64,000 bases of DNA, taken from NCBI GenBank assembly GCA_010645155.1, contig JAAGOF010000209.1, positions 1,141,200 through 1,205,199 of the forward strand. Direction: 5' to 3'. The stretch comes from Tigriopus japonicus (lineage: Eukaryota; Arthropoda; Copepoda; Harpacticoida; Harpacticidae). Each line of letters starts with the position of its first letter. The stretch's first letter is position 1. Under the pieces are notes generated by a model that searched no databases, was not told where the DNA came from, and saw only the letters and a program-made list of their open reading frames with translations. Position numbers and translations under genes: made by a program. This document shows positions 11,812 to 24,500 of the stretch, one piece after another.

Positions 11812-14094
11812 GTCTATCACTTCCGAAGGTTGTAGCAGGTAACCTAGTCATCATCAGATTTAATTTGATCACTTTGATCGTCATCTTGTAGAAAAGACAC
11901 CTTGTGGTTCACTCGCACTCCATGATGTGGTCATTCATTCATTCACTATTTCATTCACTCGTTCTTGGCTGAACTTAATGTCTTCGAAACACCCACATCA
12001 GACTGATTTTGGGGCGTGGGGTTGACCTTAACCAAGGCTAGGACTTGGCTGGACCCGCTTGAAACACAGAAAACCCCGATTGGCGCACTATCTTTTGGAC
12101 TCTTGGTCGATTTCCGTTTGATTTTCCACTCCCAACATGGCCGTCTGTACTTCTTGTTTACTTACGAACTCTCGGCCTCATCCGTGTGAGGTTGCGAGCT
12201 AGGAAATTCCGCGAGTTCGTATCCAGTATTTATACTATTATATAGGTTATCCCTGAGTTAATGAAGAAATCCAATATAATTCGGATTAATGTCGTTTTAT
12301 TGACAAAAATAATAAAACAAATGTGCACAAGGATTCAATGAGCAATCATTTGATGCCCAATTGATGTCTCTCAAAGAATTCAAACTGTGTTGTTTCATAG
12401 TGTTAAGTCAAATATCTTCAAACTCTTAATCTACTGACTTGCTTTGTGATAGTGATTGTCCACCTTATGTTGAAAGCAACATGGTTTTTATCATTGGGGT
12501 TGTTTAAGGGCATTTTTCTCTTCGTAAATCCAGTTCGAAAAGTTTAACCCTTTTCCCGAAAAGTATGTTATTCTTTTAGGCAGCCATATTCTCAATACAA
12601 AGATTTCACTTTGTTCACAACCGCTCATACATACGGATTTGTTGTCGGAAACATACACATGAAATATTTAAATCTCTCCCAGACGATTCTTCTAGTGAAA
12701 TTCATGACGTAGTGACGTCACCACAAATGGGTCTTTGCATTCCTTGGATACCTCACCTCCATTTCTACATCTCTACTCAATGATGCCAAAGAACATGAGA
12801 ACTGTCTTTTGGGCAGGATACTTGTTCCATTGTCAAGTGAGTCTGTTTATAGAACAAGATTTCCAAGAAATAATTGTGCCCTCCTTGGTGCAAAGTCTGA
12901 TGTTGTCGAAAAAGATCGTGAAGTACGCATCTTGCCGACCACGTGACTTTGATGCTCAATAAGCGTTTTAGCATACACGATTTGAAAGTCAGTAACAACA
13001 CGTTTGAATGCACACGAGATTCATTCAAAATTGTTGTACTGTACGTCACATGGCAGCTGTAGAAGTTTGTGTACTGCAGTGACCTTGTTTTTGGGTAGAG
13101 GGCAAAAACTCTCCGCGTATGATACGACATCAACAAAGGGTCGTCCGGTTTGTAAGTGAAGCTATTTTCGTTTACATACTCAACGCAGTTTTTATCGACC
13201 CTCAGTGATTGGTCGACATTGAATTGTTTTTGCTGTCGTGTTAGAGTTCTTCTTAGGAGACAAATGTACGAACTTACTAGTTCCTACCGGATAATTGTGT
13301 ATTGTGTATCATTGTTGGGTTGGAGATTAGGAATGACCCTGGGAATTCCATTCAAGTCTCCAAGTGCTAAATGGAAAACAGCGGTTGCGGTTCTTTAAAC
13401 CTCAACAATCTAGTGAAGTTATTATCATTAATTAATATCCAGGGATTCCAACTTTACTTAACAAATAAGGTAATGAATTGATGTTCTTTCTGTAAAATAA
13501 TTCAAATCAGGGTTTCCAAAAGGAGTATTAGGAGGATACCCAACACCTTCAAAGAGCGTACTCATTTTGAATCGGTTTTTTTTAACCCTGCAAGGTAACA
13601 GAAAAGGTACATTTACAATGAGTTGATAGTCATATCATTTTTGTAAGAAAAAAATTGGATGACTTTCGTCCGTCCAAAATTATGGACACTCTCCTTCGAT
13701 TCCTTTGTCAGTCTACGAACAAAGAGGGATTATTTCCTCGTGACCATAATTTTTTTCATCATTTATTGTTATTTTTATTAAATTGTGTCTAGCCACATTT
13801 ACGAGTTTTATCCATAAGAAAAAGTAACAGAAGCAAAGCAACAACTAAAATCGGGATAATCCTTCTTCTTCAAAAAGGTCTAACTTTAGATGATAGTACC
13901 AAATTGTTCGAACTTTGGGAAACTAAAATAATATTATGGTCGTTCTTTAAGGCATTTTACACCAAATGATACCAAATTACTTGATGGATTCAAGAGTTTT
14001 GACTTTATTGTACGTAAGTCGTATTAGTGCATTTTTTCCGTTATTTGAAGTTTCTCTGCTAACCTGGCCTCACTTTATTCTTTCTTTGATTTAG
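11812..14094. other. Intergenic, nothing supported
   Basis: No exon that I can support. A CRE-like TGACGTCA occurs near 12714-12721 but there is no gene start beside it. The open frames at 12735-13136 on both strands are shadows of each other and neither has a recognisable product. Confidence 0.45.
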
Positions 14095-14229
14095 ATTGTC
14101 GTCCATTTGAAAAGAATTGTGTACAGTTATTGCGAAAACAAGACATCATCAACAACCTGTGATCATTTCCTTGAAATGGACACTACCATCACCAATGACG
14201 AAATTGGGGCACTTTTTGGCCGACTCTGA
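14095..14229 (+). CDS. Possible terminal exon, unknown
   Basis: After a strong acceptor (ttctttgatttag) a phase-0 frame of 44 codons runs to TGA at 14227-14229. The peptide has ordinary globular composition (IVVHLKRIVYSYCENK near the start, EIGALFGRL at the end). I see no upstream exon and no nearby poly(A) signal. An overlapping frame (14117-14488) is longer but poorer in composition. Low confidence. Confidence 0.2.
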   Translation: MVVHLKRIVYSYCENKTSSTTCDHFLEMDTTITNDEIGALFGRL

Positions 14230-14489
14230 CCTGACCCCCCGAACAACCGGAAAATTGTCTTTGAATCTCTCAAATCTTTTGTCTCTACAGGAAATACGAT
14301 TCTTAGTAATATCTATAGCAGCTTCTAACTGTTTTCCTCAATGTGTACTGGAGTCATTGGATTTGCAAAGGCACTTGAAAAACGAACAAGAAGGGAGGCA
14401 TATTTCTTTTAAGGTTTCAAAAAGTGGTCAAAGTTTTAAAGTTTCAAAGCTTTTGTCGGTCAATCTTAACTTAAAAAGCAAAGATTAAA

Positions 14490-15124
14490 TAATAAGTTTT
14501 GGTATTTGATTTGCATTTTTGATAAAACTTAGGTTATTCCTAATTGCGTCTTAAAGAGAGTTTTTGTTGTTGCTGTTGTTCCGAGTGTATTGTCAGAGCG
14601 TTTAATTGATTACAATACACAAAAATGCTTGGATTGCAAAATTTCAGTTAAATCGAAATTACACTGGAAACCGTCTCAAGTTCTGGATTGAATGAAATCA
14701 TGCGAAAATATGTCAAAGTTTCAAAGTATTTACATACCGTCTGCACTTTTTTGAGTTCCCACGCACAAAAATGCAAACCAGCAACTGAAATGGGAAGCTT
14801 TTTTGACGCCAAATACAACTCCTCGCACAAATTGCGTCATACTTTGATGCGGATGACATCCAATTAATTGACAATCCTGAGAATACACGAATCATGTCCA
14901 ATCGAGGATTATTATTGCACCTTTTCTTCATCTTCGTAAAACATGATTTGAACAATTACTTCCAGATCATCTGCACTGTTTTCCCTTCTTTCTTTCTGAC
15001 TTTTGATCAAGTTCAAAGCAAGATATTGGTCTTCGAAGCGTTTAAAATTTGGCCAGATTCACCACAAAAACTATGTAACCATTTTGATTTCGAAGAACCG
15101 ATACATTTCGTTTCCTTGAGGTAT
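14490..15124. other. Intergenic
   Basis: AT-rich spacer downstream of the minus-strand gene at 15.2-17.2 kb. No gene seen. Confidence 0.5.
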
Positions 15125-15130
15125 TTTATT
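15125..15130 (-). terminator. Poly(A) signal AATAAA (minus strand)
   Basis: TTTATT on the plus strand, 88 bp beyond the stop codon of the secreted-protein gene at 15218-17200. Confidence 0.5.
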
Positions 15131-15217
15131 TCACCTAGTGGAATATTTCGGCTATCACGAGTAAGTACAATTCCTAGATATAGAACAAATAAATAGATAC
15201 TAAACGTCAAACACAAG

Positions 15218-17200
15218 TTACACAAAATTTGAAATTACTGGCATCCCTGAAGCCCAACCGGTCAGCTGTCCTAAAACGTCCCGGAAGCTTTGGTCAATTT
15301 GGGAGAAGATACCTCGTTCTTGTCCTCCAATACGGATGTTTGCCCGAGGTCCATGAGGTCCTCGTCCCGACCTGAATCGATTTTTTCGCCTTTGAACTCG
15401 GGTGGGATTTCTCGTATTTGGACCCATGAGGCGTGGCCTTTTTGAGTGCATGTGCTTTGGTTTTGGCCTGTAGGATGGCTGTGGTTGCTTCTTATCATGT
15501 GGATTGATGGATTGTGAGGAGGAGGATGGTTCTTGGAGGGTTGTAAGTGACTCCGTGGGATCTATCTCGTTAATATCGTCCATTGTTGAATCTTCCGTTG
15601 ACGTCTGTGAACTTGTGGGCGCTGAAGATGAGGAATCTGTGGGTGTTGCGTACTCTTCCATGGGAACTGAATAGACTATATGAGTTCTCTGAGTTTCTGA
15701 TGTACTCATGTTCATTCTCTTGGAGATCTTTTCTGTAGTAGAAACGTTTGGAGTCGTTTCCGTAGGCATCTCAGGACTAGATTCGGCATTGCTGGTGGAG
15801 AATGAGCTGCTGACCACAAATTGTGCCATCGGTGTGAAAACCCTAATTTCTTGAACACTGGGGTCGGAAGAAGTTGGTTTTACCATGATCTGAGTGACAG
15901 CCGATTCTTGGGTGTCAAGGATTTCTCCAGGCAAAACTTGACCCGGTCTAAGCTCATCTTGATCACTTGATTTGCCCATGGACATTCCAGACATATCCTT
16001 CTTTTCTGCCTTTAAAAATTCTGCCAGAAACACTGGAGGGTATTTTGATGGTGGGGGAGGTGGCAATTTACTCCTCTGTTTATTCCATGGCGATGGAGGG
16101 GGTCGGGTGAATGAAGGCATGGAGCTGCCGGCATCAAGAAATCGACTTGTAGGCATGGCTTTTAATTTGCGGTTCACATAGTCCCTGTTCATGATTGGAC
16201 GATTTGCAAATCTGTTCCCGGAAGTCTTTCCACTTGAATGGGGAGAGTTGTGAACTTGAAAGGAAGGTGCAAAGTGTGCGATATGGCGGTGGTCATTGTT
16301 ATTGCGAAATCGCCGCTTTCCACCTTGTAATACCATAGTTTTATACTTGGGTGGTTTGACCCGTGAGGACACTTTAAGTGACTCCGCTGTGATGTGATCA
16401 TCATTATCTTCATCATCCCTCTCTTTTTGGCTCTGCTCATTGTGCATTGGATGACTGGCCACAACTTGTAGTTTCTCCGGGCTGGTTTGCACCAAGTTTT
16501 CTCTCAAATCTCCTCGTTTCGTCCCGTTTCCAGCAATTAAAGCTTGGTAGAAAGGTTGCGGACGATTGGTTGTAACTTTAGGAGCGACTGGACGCATTTC
16601 CAATGTATTTGAGACTCCTGCAGAGTTCAAATTGGAGACCGGAACAAGATTTTCTTTGGTTCTTGAAGCGTTTTTAGGATTGAAAGTCTCTCTAAACACC
16701 TCTCCGTGACTCCCTATGTTTACAGGAAGCCAAGCTTCGTTTGAAGAGATGTTTTTGATCGGCGAATCCTCCATGGCTCGAAAAGTTCTTCCGGTCTTAA
16801 CTTCTTGGTCCATGATATGAAATTCGTTCTTGATGTTGTGCATCACGCGAATGAGGGACCCAAAATTGGGACCAGTTGCCACTTGCAAGGCTTTGGGCAG
16901 ACTCTCAAACATAGCAGTGAGATTGCGGATGATTTCATCTAATGGAACTCGATCTTCGATCCTGGCCAGATCTAATTGCCGGTGATCAAAACTCATGATG
17001 TGTGAATGCTTCCTGGTGATTGAGTTCAAGCTGTCTTTTGGCAAATATTGGTTTTGTTCACTCAGAGCCTTGCCTTCTCTCAGAGTCACATTTCTTGGGT
17101 TGGGGTTATTGTACACGAGAATTGGCGACACCTCATCTGTCTTTTCTTCTTTTAAACTAGAACACACACCCAACCAGAGTGTTAAAAGAAGAAGCCTCAT
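15218..17200 (-). CDS. Large secreted Pro/Ser/Thr-rich protein, unknown family
   Basis: A single uninterrupted frame. I start it at the ATG at 17200, which gives 660 residues, because it begins with a clear signal peptide (MRLLLLTLWLGVCSS); the frame is open further upstream to 17401 but without an ATG. After the leader there is a partly helical region to about residue 160 (LARIEDRVPLDEIIRNLTAMF), then a long disordered chain rich in Asn, Ser, Pro and basic residues, a proline run (SKLPPPPPSKYPP), a Ser/Thr-rich stretch that could be O-glycosylated, an Arg/Lys-rich segment near residues 600-630, and a hydrophobic end (LGQLTGWASGMPVISNF). There is no transmembrane segment besides the leader. 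It looks like an extracellular matrix, cuticle or secretory-granule protein; that is inference from composition only. No catalytic motif is visible. Confidence 0.75.
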   Translation of the reverse strand: MRLLLLTLWLGVCSSLKEEKTDEVSPILVYNNPNPRNVTLREGKALSEQNQYLPKDSLNSITRKHSHIMSFDHRQLDLARIEDRVPLDEIIRNLTAMFESLPKALQVATGPNFGSLIRVMHNIKNEFHIMDQEVKTGRTFRAMEDSPIKNISSNEAWLPVNIGSHGEVFRETFNPKNASRTKENLVPVSNLNSAGVSNTLEMRPVAPKVTTNRPQPFYQALIAGNGTKRGDLRENLVQTSPEKLQVVASHPMHNEQSQKERDDEDNDDHITAESLKVSSRVKPPKYKTMVLQGGKRRFRNNNDHRHIAHFAPSFQVHNSPHSSGKTSGNRFANRPIMNRDYVNRKLKAMPTSRFLDAGSSMPSFTRPPPSPWNKQRSKLPPPPPSKYPPVFLAEFLKAEKKDMSGMSMGKSSDQDELRPGQVLPGEILDTQESAVTQIMVKPTSSDPSVQEIRVFTPMAQFVVSSSFSTSNAESSPEMPTETTPNVSTTEKISKRMNMSTSETQRTHIVYSVPMEEYATPTDSSSSAPTSSQTSTEDSTMDDINEIDPTESLTTLQEPSSSSQSINPHDKKQPQPSYRPKPKHMHSKRPRLMGPNTRNPTRVQRRKNRFRSGRGPHGPRANIRIGGQERGIFSQIDQSFRDVLGQLTGWASGMPVISNFV

Positions 17201-19447
17201 TTTGTCGTTCACTCTGTCTGCTTCAACTTTCAACAAGGACTGAAACCAATTCTCGTCTCTGAACACCTTTTTGGAGATTTTTTTACCATTTACCGGCCGT
17301 GGCCAGTGAACCGGCCAAAACGCGGAGAAAATCGAAGGGTGATGTTGAAAAGAGCGCACTTTTTGGAAGTAAAAGATCCTCGCCAATGAAAGGATCCGCA
17401 CTCCATGCCTTAATCACCTTTCAATGTTGAGACTTATTGCCAAAGGTGGGTGCATTTGTAAAGAACTGTAGTCATCGTACGAAAGAGGATAAAGTAATCT
17501 AACAATTTTATTTATAATTCCTTCCTTGACATAACGTTAATGTTTACCACCAACCAAAACTTTTCAGTTGGAAACTCTTAATAGGGGTGCATCTATCCAG
17601 GAAATAAGCCACAAATAAACCTAAGATGGCAAAAACAACTTTGTTTTTTCTTTTGTCTTCGTTTCTTCCATTTTGAAAAGGCATTTTTTTATCTTGCACT
17701 TCTTCAGATTGGAATTGTTTGCCAGTGCTTAGGTTTAGGGCTCCAAAATTACAAATGCAATAAAAATGGGAAAAAACAAAAATATGTAAGATAATTGCAA
17801 ATTAACATTTTTTTGGACCTTGAACATATGGAATTATTCATTCGACTCGTATATTTTCTAATCATGTACCCTGGTCATTTGGATAAAATGAAGTGCCATG
17901 AAGAAAAATGTACAGTTCTCCAACCTTGTTTCTCATTTTAACTTGACCCCATCGCTCAATTTTAGAATTATTTGCTAGAACATTGTTGCAGTCTTAACTA
18001 CTGCACAAAAAAAAACACTTGACCACGTTTTAGTTACGTTTACTATTGCATTGTTCTCCATTATTTGATTTTGTCCACCTATGCTTTTGAAGCCTTCATA
18101 ATGCTTAAAATCCCAAATCTTCTTAGTTAATATTGGTTTTAAGTTGGAATCAAATGCATACAAAGCAGTCAAACAGACTTCAGATTGCTTGTAATACCAG
18201 AGCATGTTCAAAGCTCTGCTCTAATTTGGATGATATCCTCTTTGCGTTGGTGAGTGATGATTTAGGCAGAAATAATGGATTTCATCCCTGGGCTCGCGTT
18301 GTGAGAGGAAAAAAGAAATCTTTGATTTCTTTTCTCTCCATCCTGATCCAGTAAAACAATTCATTGTCAAACTTACTTATCACGTGCTTTCAATGGACGA
18401 GACTGTACAAAATCGACAAATTCGCGTAGCCTTTTCCGACCTTAAACGAGATCAATCTGTCCTTCAATGCAATGTTCAGGGTTAGCGTAAAACTTGCATT
18501 CAAACATGAAACAAATTCATTCAAAATAGGTTTTTGGTGCAAGGGTTTCCTTCAAGTCAATTAGATGCTGATCGTTCAAGCGTAACATTACTTACGAGAG
18601 TAAGATTTCTTTCTCATCGGAGAGCTTTGAAATGTATTGTAGGTAAAGCATAACTTGCTTGTGAGGATGGTTGGACGATCACGGAATATAAGTAGGCATG
18701 TGGAAGTGCTTGGCTTGCAATCATGTATGTATCTTGAGAAGTGCGTCTGATTGTCTTGATTCCGAATTTTGTCAGTAAATGTGCTTTATAGCACATTGGA
18801 AACTAGACTGCATAACAATTTGCAGAGGATGAAATCCTTCTCCACACTTTTTGTCTTGAATCTGAAAGTCTGGTGTTGTTAGTAAATGCAACTTTCGGGA
18901 ATATTTCTTATGAAATTATTTGATTTTGCTCTGAGTTTCACATATCCTTTTATGATCAATGGAGACGGCCAAAATATATTTTGAAAATTTCGTATTAGGA
19001 TATAGAATATGCTTAGAAAGTACTTGAGATATGCTCAAAGATATCCTAAAAATTCTAAAATATGCTTCAAAAATCCCTAATGCTTCTTAAAAAGAAGCCT
19101 TCATTTTTGGGGGCTGTTATTCAATCTCAATGGTACTAAAACCTATTTGTCACAGACAAAGGTAACATCAACGAGGCACCAATATTCTTACAATCAAATT
19201 CCCTGCCTTTACAATATAATTTTTTATAGTTTACAATTGGTTATGCCGTTCTGAAGACTCACGTATATAGAGGTGAAAAATCATTCAAAAATGATTACGA
19301 TAATGATAGTAATCAAAAAGATTAACATCCTTGTAAATCAAAATATCATAAAAAGATTAACATCTTTTAAAATAATGTAATAATGTATATTTTGAAAAGG
19401 TCCGCTCATGATATGTCATTTACATTTTAAACGCCAAAAGAAAAGTT
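17201..19447. other. Intergenic with one coding-like stretch at 18318-18485
   Basis: Mostly AT-rich spacer. On the plus strand 18318-18485 reads openly to TAG (18483-18485) with protein-like composition (FIVKLTYHVLSMDETVQNRQ, then FSDLKRDQSVLQC). An AG after a pyrimidine-rich tract at about 18350 could be an acceptor. I see no start codon context, partner exon or homology that I can name. Confidence 0.3.
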
Positions 19448-21067
19448 TTGATCTTAAATTTGGCCGTGAGCCCACTTTTAGATCTGGCATCGCTGGTGCC
19501 TGCTGATGTTCAAACAAAAGATTGGAAGAGAAGGAGAACAACTGGAACAACACGCACAATGGGACAAAAACTTACAAGAGTTCGAGTGGCTGTGGCCAGC
19601 TTTATAGGTAACATGAAAATTTTTCTCTCTTAGAGTCTTTTAGGGTTCTGGTACGTTTCAAATATCAATTTTCTTTGAAAATGTTTGGTATGGTAATTTG
19701 AAAGGCGAATCTCAACTAAGGGTGTTTTATTTGATTGAGAATAATGATTGCTTCAAGTTATCATTGCAATCAGTGCTACTTCAATTTTTTCGTTAATTTT
19801 TGATTTTTTTTCTGTGTTTTTCCAAAGTCAATAATTACTTGCCGCTATAATGTGCGGAATATACATAATGTATTTCAATTATAAATTTGGAATTGATTTT
19901 TAGAATATTTGAACCGTTACTTTAAATGTACTTAAGGATTTTCGACTATTATTTTGTAGTGTGTGTGTGAGGAGGGGGGGGGGGTGAAGCATGCCTTGGG
20001 CTTCTCAAGAAGCTCTAAGAGGTCCCTGGCTCAAAAAAGTTTAGGAAACCCTGTTAAAAAAAATCTAGTCAAAGGGCGCGCCAATTTTTTGTGAAACAAA
20101 ATCTGAAACTACACAAAATTTTGGAAAAATAGCCACCAAGCTTTTTCCCAAAAATTTCAATGACACTGATATTTTTCCGTTTAACTATTGATCATTTTCG
20201 AGAAATATTCTAAAAATAGGGAAAATTGTGTGGTTGCTATTGAGTTTCGCAATTCGGCCCGATTCACGACAACTGGTGGTAAGAATGCGCAAAACCGTTG
20301 GTGTAGAAGTCGAAAAATAGTGAAGACATTTAAGTAAGTTTGAATGCCTCTCATCCCACCCTAGGGCCTTGAAATAACCGGCCATTAGGTGGAAATTCTA
20401 GAAGATTGTACTGCAATTTGATGTTAACATTTCAAAATATCATAAATCTGGCTCATTGCAATGTTATTGTTAGTTTTAACTACTAGTTTTAGACCTACTA
20501 TCAGTCACCCTTAGGAGAAGAAGGTGACTGATGAGAGAGAAAAGGAGAAGCCCCCCTTTTTGCTAGGCTTGTGTGACTCAGAGTGATCATTTTCAGACAC
20601 TCAAAAAGAGAGAGAATGAAGATTTTAGTACGTTTTTTTTCATTTGTGTGACAAACTGAAGCAATATTGGTTGATCTGCAGAACAATAAGCTTCAAGTTT
20701 CAATAACGCATTCCACAATGAAATGTAAAAGAAAAGCCAAACTTTTGTGAACTACTCATGCAAGCTGCAAGAACATAGTACATAAACTGGCTCCCTTAGT
20801 ACTCACTGGAACTATAATTTTGAGCTTCGAAGGTCTATTGAAATTCAAAAATTAAGTTTTTCCCCCAACTTAGCCCCGCCAGGATGGGTCCGTGCCCCCA
20901 GTAAGGCTGACGGAGCCACTGGAACTGACAATGCTCCTATTGAAACTCCCCCTCCCACCTACATTGATGTGATGGGCAGCGGGAGCGCTGTAAAAAACGA
21001 GAATGTGGAAGGAAACGAGAACGTGGAAGGGAACGAGAATTTGGACGGGAATGAGAACGATGAATGA
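19448..21067 (+). CDS. Terminal exon with PPxY motif (plus possible preceding exon), unknown
   Basis: The exon at 20874-21067 follows a strong acceptor (tttttcccccaacttag) and encodes 63 codons to TGA at 21065-21067. It starts in phase 1 and contains a PPPTY motif, a likely WW-domain ligand such as Nedd4-family ligases bind (family knowledge), then a short acidic tandem repeat in which ENVEGN-type units of 18 bp occur about three times (20997-21057). A possible preceding exon, 19448-19609, ends in a donor (ATAG|GTAACA) in the phase that joins to it, giving ...VASFI-APPGWV.... That join is only a phase match. The region 19610-20873 between them would be an intron and contains a poly-G run (19973-19984). 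The upstream part of the gene is not found. The tail looks like the cytoplasmic end of a membrane or adaptor protein; unproven. Confidence 0.35.
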
Positions 21068-21436
21068 ACAGCGACGAGGACGCCAGAGTCCCGTGTTGCG
21101 GACATCCTTGTAAATAATTGAAAATACTCATTTGAGTGTGAGCGGTGTTTCAATTTTTTTTAATGTGTAAGCGACTCATAGACATGTCAGACCTACACGT
21201 ATATCTTTTCTGTTATGCAATTATCAAGGAGGTTCATAATATCCCGCCAACCGTTGTCTTTCCTTTACTTTTTTTAAGCAAAGTGATTCTCCTCACCAAA
21301 CAAGTTTTACAAGAGAATACGCCCGCTCTAGTGTGAAATGAACGCAAATTTGAGTGGTTTTTCTATTAAAGGTCGGAAATCTGCGGACAAATACAGCAGT
21401 GTTAATAAATATGACTTAAAGTTTGGTTTAGTTGTA

Positions 21437-21442
21437 TTTATT
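21437..21442 (-). terminator. Poly(A) signal AATAAA (minus strand)
   Basis: TTTATT on the plus strand, 127 bp beyond the stop codon of the hnRNP U-like gene. Confidence 0.4.
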
Positions 21443-21568
21443 TCAACTTATTTTTCGTTCACAATTTCACGACTAACAGTCGATTGCAAGAACAACTTTG
21501 ACTTCAACACATACGTAGGTTTAAAAGCAAGACCCAAAATGTCACAATAAACGCACGCTCTTTCTTCC

Positions 21569-24500
21569 TCATTGCAGAGTTCCATCTTTGGAATTCCCAC
21601 CCATTTGCTTCTGATAGAACTGCAAATAGTTCAGTAAGGCTTTGTAATCAGGAGCAGGTCCGGTGCTCGTTTCACCTTCTGGGCCTTCATTGGACCTTGA
21701 TGACGAGGCTGAATCCGACTTGTCCGGGGAATTGGGAGCATTTGGAGTTGCATTGAAATTGGTACCCAGTGGGTTTTCAGGTCCACCACTAGACCCTACA
21801 CTTTGGTTCCAATTGGACACTTGACCTTTCTGACTCCAATTAGGGGCCCTGGAATCTCTTGGGCGATTCCAGTTTATATTTGTTTCTTCATTTTGTTTCC
21901 AAGCCTCTTGGTTCGTTGGATTATTGGCCAGATTCCACTCATTTCTTGCATTAGGAGTGGGTTCGTGGAACTCGGAAGAGTTGTTATCCCAATTTCGATT
22001 TTGAGGATTGCGGGCAGGTTCAGACATTTTTCGACCCGAGTTATCTCGGGGATCTTCGAAAGGTCGGGGGCCTTGGCCATGGTTCCAATTTGGTCCTTGG
22101 CCTTCAAACGGTCTACTAAGATTGGGTTGTGGACCGTCACTCTGATTCCAATTACGACTTTGGCCATCCATTGGCCTTGTACCATCTAACCTGGAACCTG
22201 TTCTTTGGTGAGGTGTATCATAAGGTGGACAGTCTCTTGCATTAGGTCCAGTTAAGCCGGGGTTGTGGTTGTTGCCTCGTTGTTGCCATGTTAGCAACTG
22301 ATTATTGGGCTCAGAATTGAATCCTCGGTTCCACGGTTTTTGAACTTGACCTTGTAGTCTGGGATCAGACTCTGCCATGGATCCCTCGTTCGTGGCATTG
22401 TTTTGATATCGAGAGTCCAAATTGTTGTCATTCCAATTCGACCTGTTACCAAAGTTACCCTGCTCCCATCTTGAATTCTGAGGCAGCCTTGAGGAGGTTC
22501 TAGGTTTAGCCTCCATTGCATTTGTTCTTGGATCTGGACGGTTTCCATATCTTTCCGATTCTGGAAAACTTGACTGATCATTATTCCATCTTTGTCGTGG
22601 TCCTCCTTGGAAGGCCTCATTCCCTCCGAACGAATGCATGCCAGACCCACTGGATTCGACAGACTCAGGACCCTGTCCAAACGCTGATTGTCCACTAAAT
22701 CCACCAATTCTAGGATCCGTTGGTAAAGGCTCAAAACTGGATCCTCTAGTTTGAATTGGACGCCCTGGCTCAGCTCTGTCATAATGATTCCCATGAAAAG
22801 GATTGACATTTTGGTTCAATGTGCCTCTTTGGGGAGCTGCATTCCTGTCTCTCGCGTCAAATTGCGACGACCTGTTCAAATCCTGGGGGCCACCATCACT
22901 TGAAATCCCGATGGGACCAAACCGTTGTTCTCCTCCAATGTCGGGCCTTCCTGAATGAAATGGTGGCTGTGTTTGGCTGTGATCAGATGGCCCTGGTTCA
23001 AAGGGCGGGTTCCTGCCCATATTTCCATGAGATGGCCCTTGTCTTCCAGGATCGAACCTTCCTGGATTATCAAGATCCTGTCTATCCCTTGGTGGCATAT
23101 CTTGATTAAATCTGGCTTGTTGCTGTCCAGCATACTGTTGAAATGGTCCTGGTGGTCGGTCACTCTGTGTTGGCTGATGAGAAAACTGGTTTGGAGCACG
23201 GCGATAATAATCAGCTTCCATGGGTCTCAAGGTTGGATCATTAGGGTCTAGGTTCCTTGGTTGATATGGTCTTGATGAGACATTCATTTGACCTGGAGGT
23301 CCGGAGCCCAAAATTCCCTCCAGAGGGGGCTGGTGGCGATGATCTCGATTCGCGGTATTGAAATGCGGATCTCCCATTGGACCGGCTTGATTCTGTGCCC
23401 AAGGACTTGGAAACGTGGAATTGTTTGTAGAAGGAAATGGCGGTCTGGCAGATTGCACAGGACTTCGGGTTCTGCGTCTGGTACTTCTGTCTCGACTTCT
23501 AGTTCGTTCTCTTCGCCTGTGGTCTCTACTTTTGCTTCCACTTCTAGTCCGTTTTCGGTCTCTTCTATCTTTTGATCTTGATCGCTTCCTATCCCGGGAT
23601 TTGGATTTTCTATCTCTCGTGGCTGGTTTGTCAGTTTGCCGATTTCGCTCATTTTCACTCTGATTTCGCAACTCCTTAGTGATGATGGGGGCAGGTGGGC
23701 CATTAGCGGGAACCCCGGTAGGTTTAATGATGGAACATTGTTCGGTGGTACTTTTGATGGGCCGACCAATAATCTCAGAGATGCCCATAGTTTGGCGTTT
23801 GTCCTTGTTTCTTTGAATGAAGCACTTCACAGATTGAGTCATTTCGACTCCGCGTCGGCGGGCTTCTTCATTGTACTGATGCACGAGGATTTGAGCATCT
23901 TTGGGGGCCAATTCAGTATAAAGCACTTCGTCGAAGTAGGTCTCTTCAATATCGGGAAGGACAAAATTGGCCTTCATACTCAAAACAGCATCATCTGGAA
24001 CTTCTTTTCCTTCAGCCATTTCACGAACTGAGACCCTTCTAAGATACTCGGCATTTTCGGGTACCACTACAATAGCTTTGCGGGTGAATCCGTTGAAGTC
24101 TTTAAATTTTCTACTTCGTGCCGTGGGGAAGACGTTGGTCTGGAAAAATGGAAAACATATGGCGGGGTTTTCTTCTCTCCTAATATCTTAACAAAACACG
24201 TCTGATGATCATCTTACCTGATCCAATATGTAGTTCCTTCGTCTCTTGGTTGCGATTTTGAGAAGCTCGTCAAAACATCGCGTGCATTTACTAATCAGAA
24301 CATCCCATCGTCCATGATAATTTCGCTTTCGCGGCAGTCCTTGAACCTTCATGCGTTCAAGAAGGTTATTTGTACCCAAAATTTGGTAGCGTTTTTTGGG
24401 ATAATTTTTACTGTGTTCAGTGGCCCAAAACGTCTTTCCTGCTCCAGGCAATCCAATCATGAGAAGAACCTAAAATTTAAAAAAAGTCCAAATAACTACT

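Noticed and set aside
12735..13136. Overlapping frames on both strands
   Set aside because: Mutual shadows with no start context, splice sites or family resemblance.
22291..23769. Several 90-170 codon frames on both strands
   Set aside because: Shadows of the long low-complexity exon of the hnRNP U-like gene.
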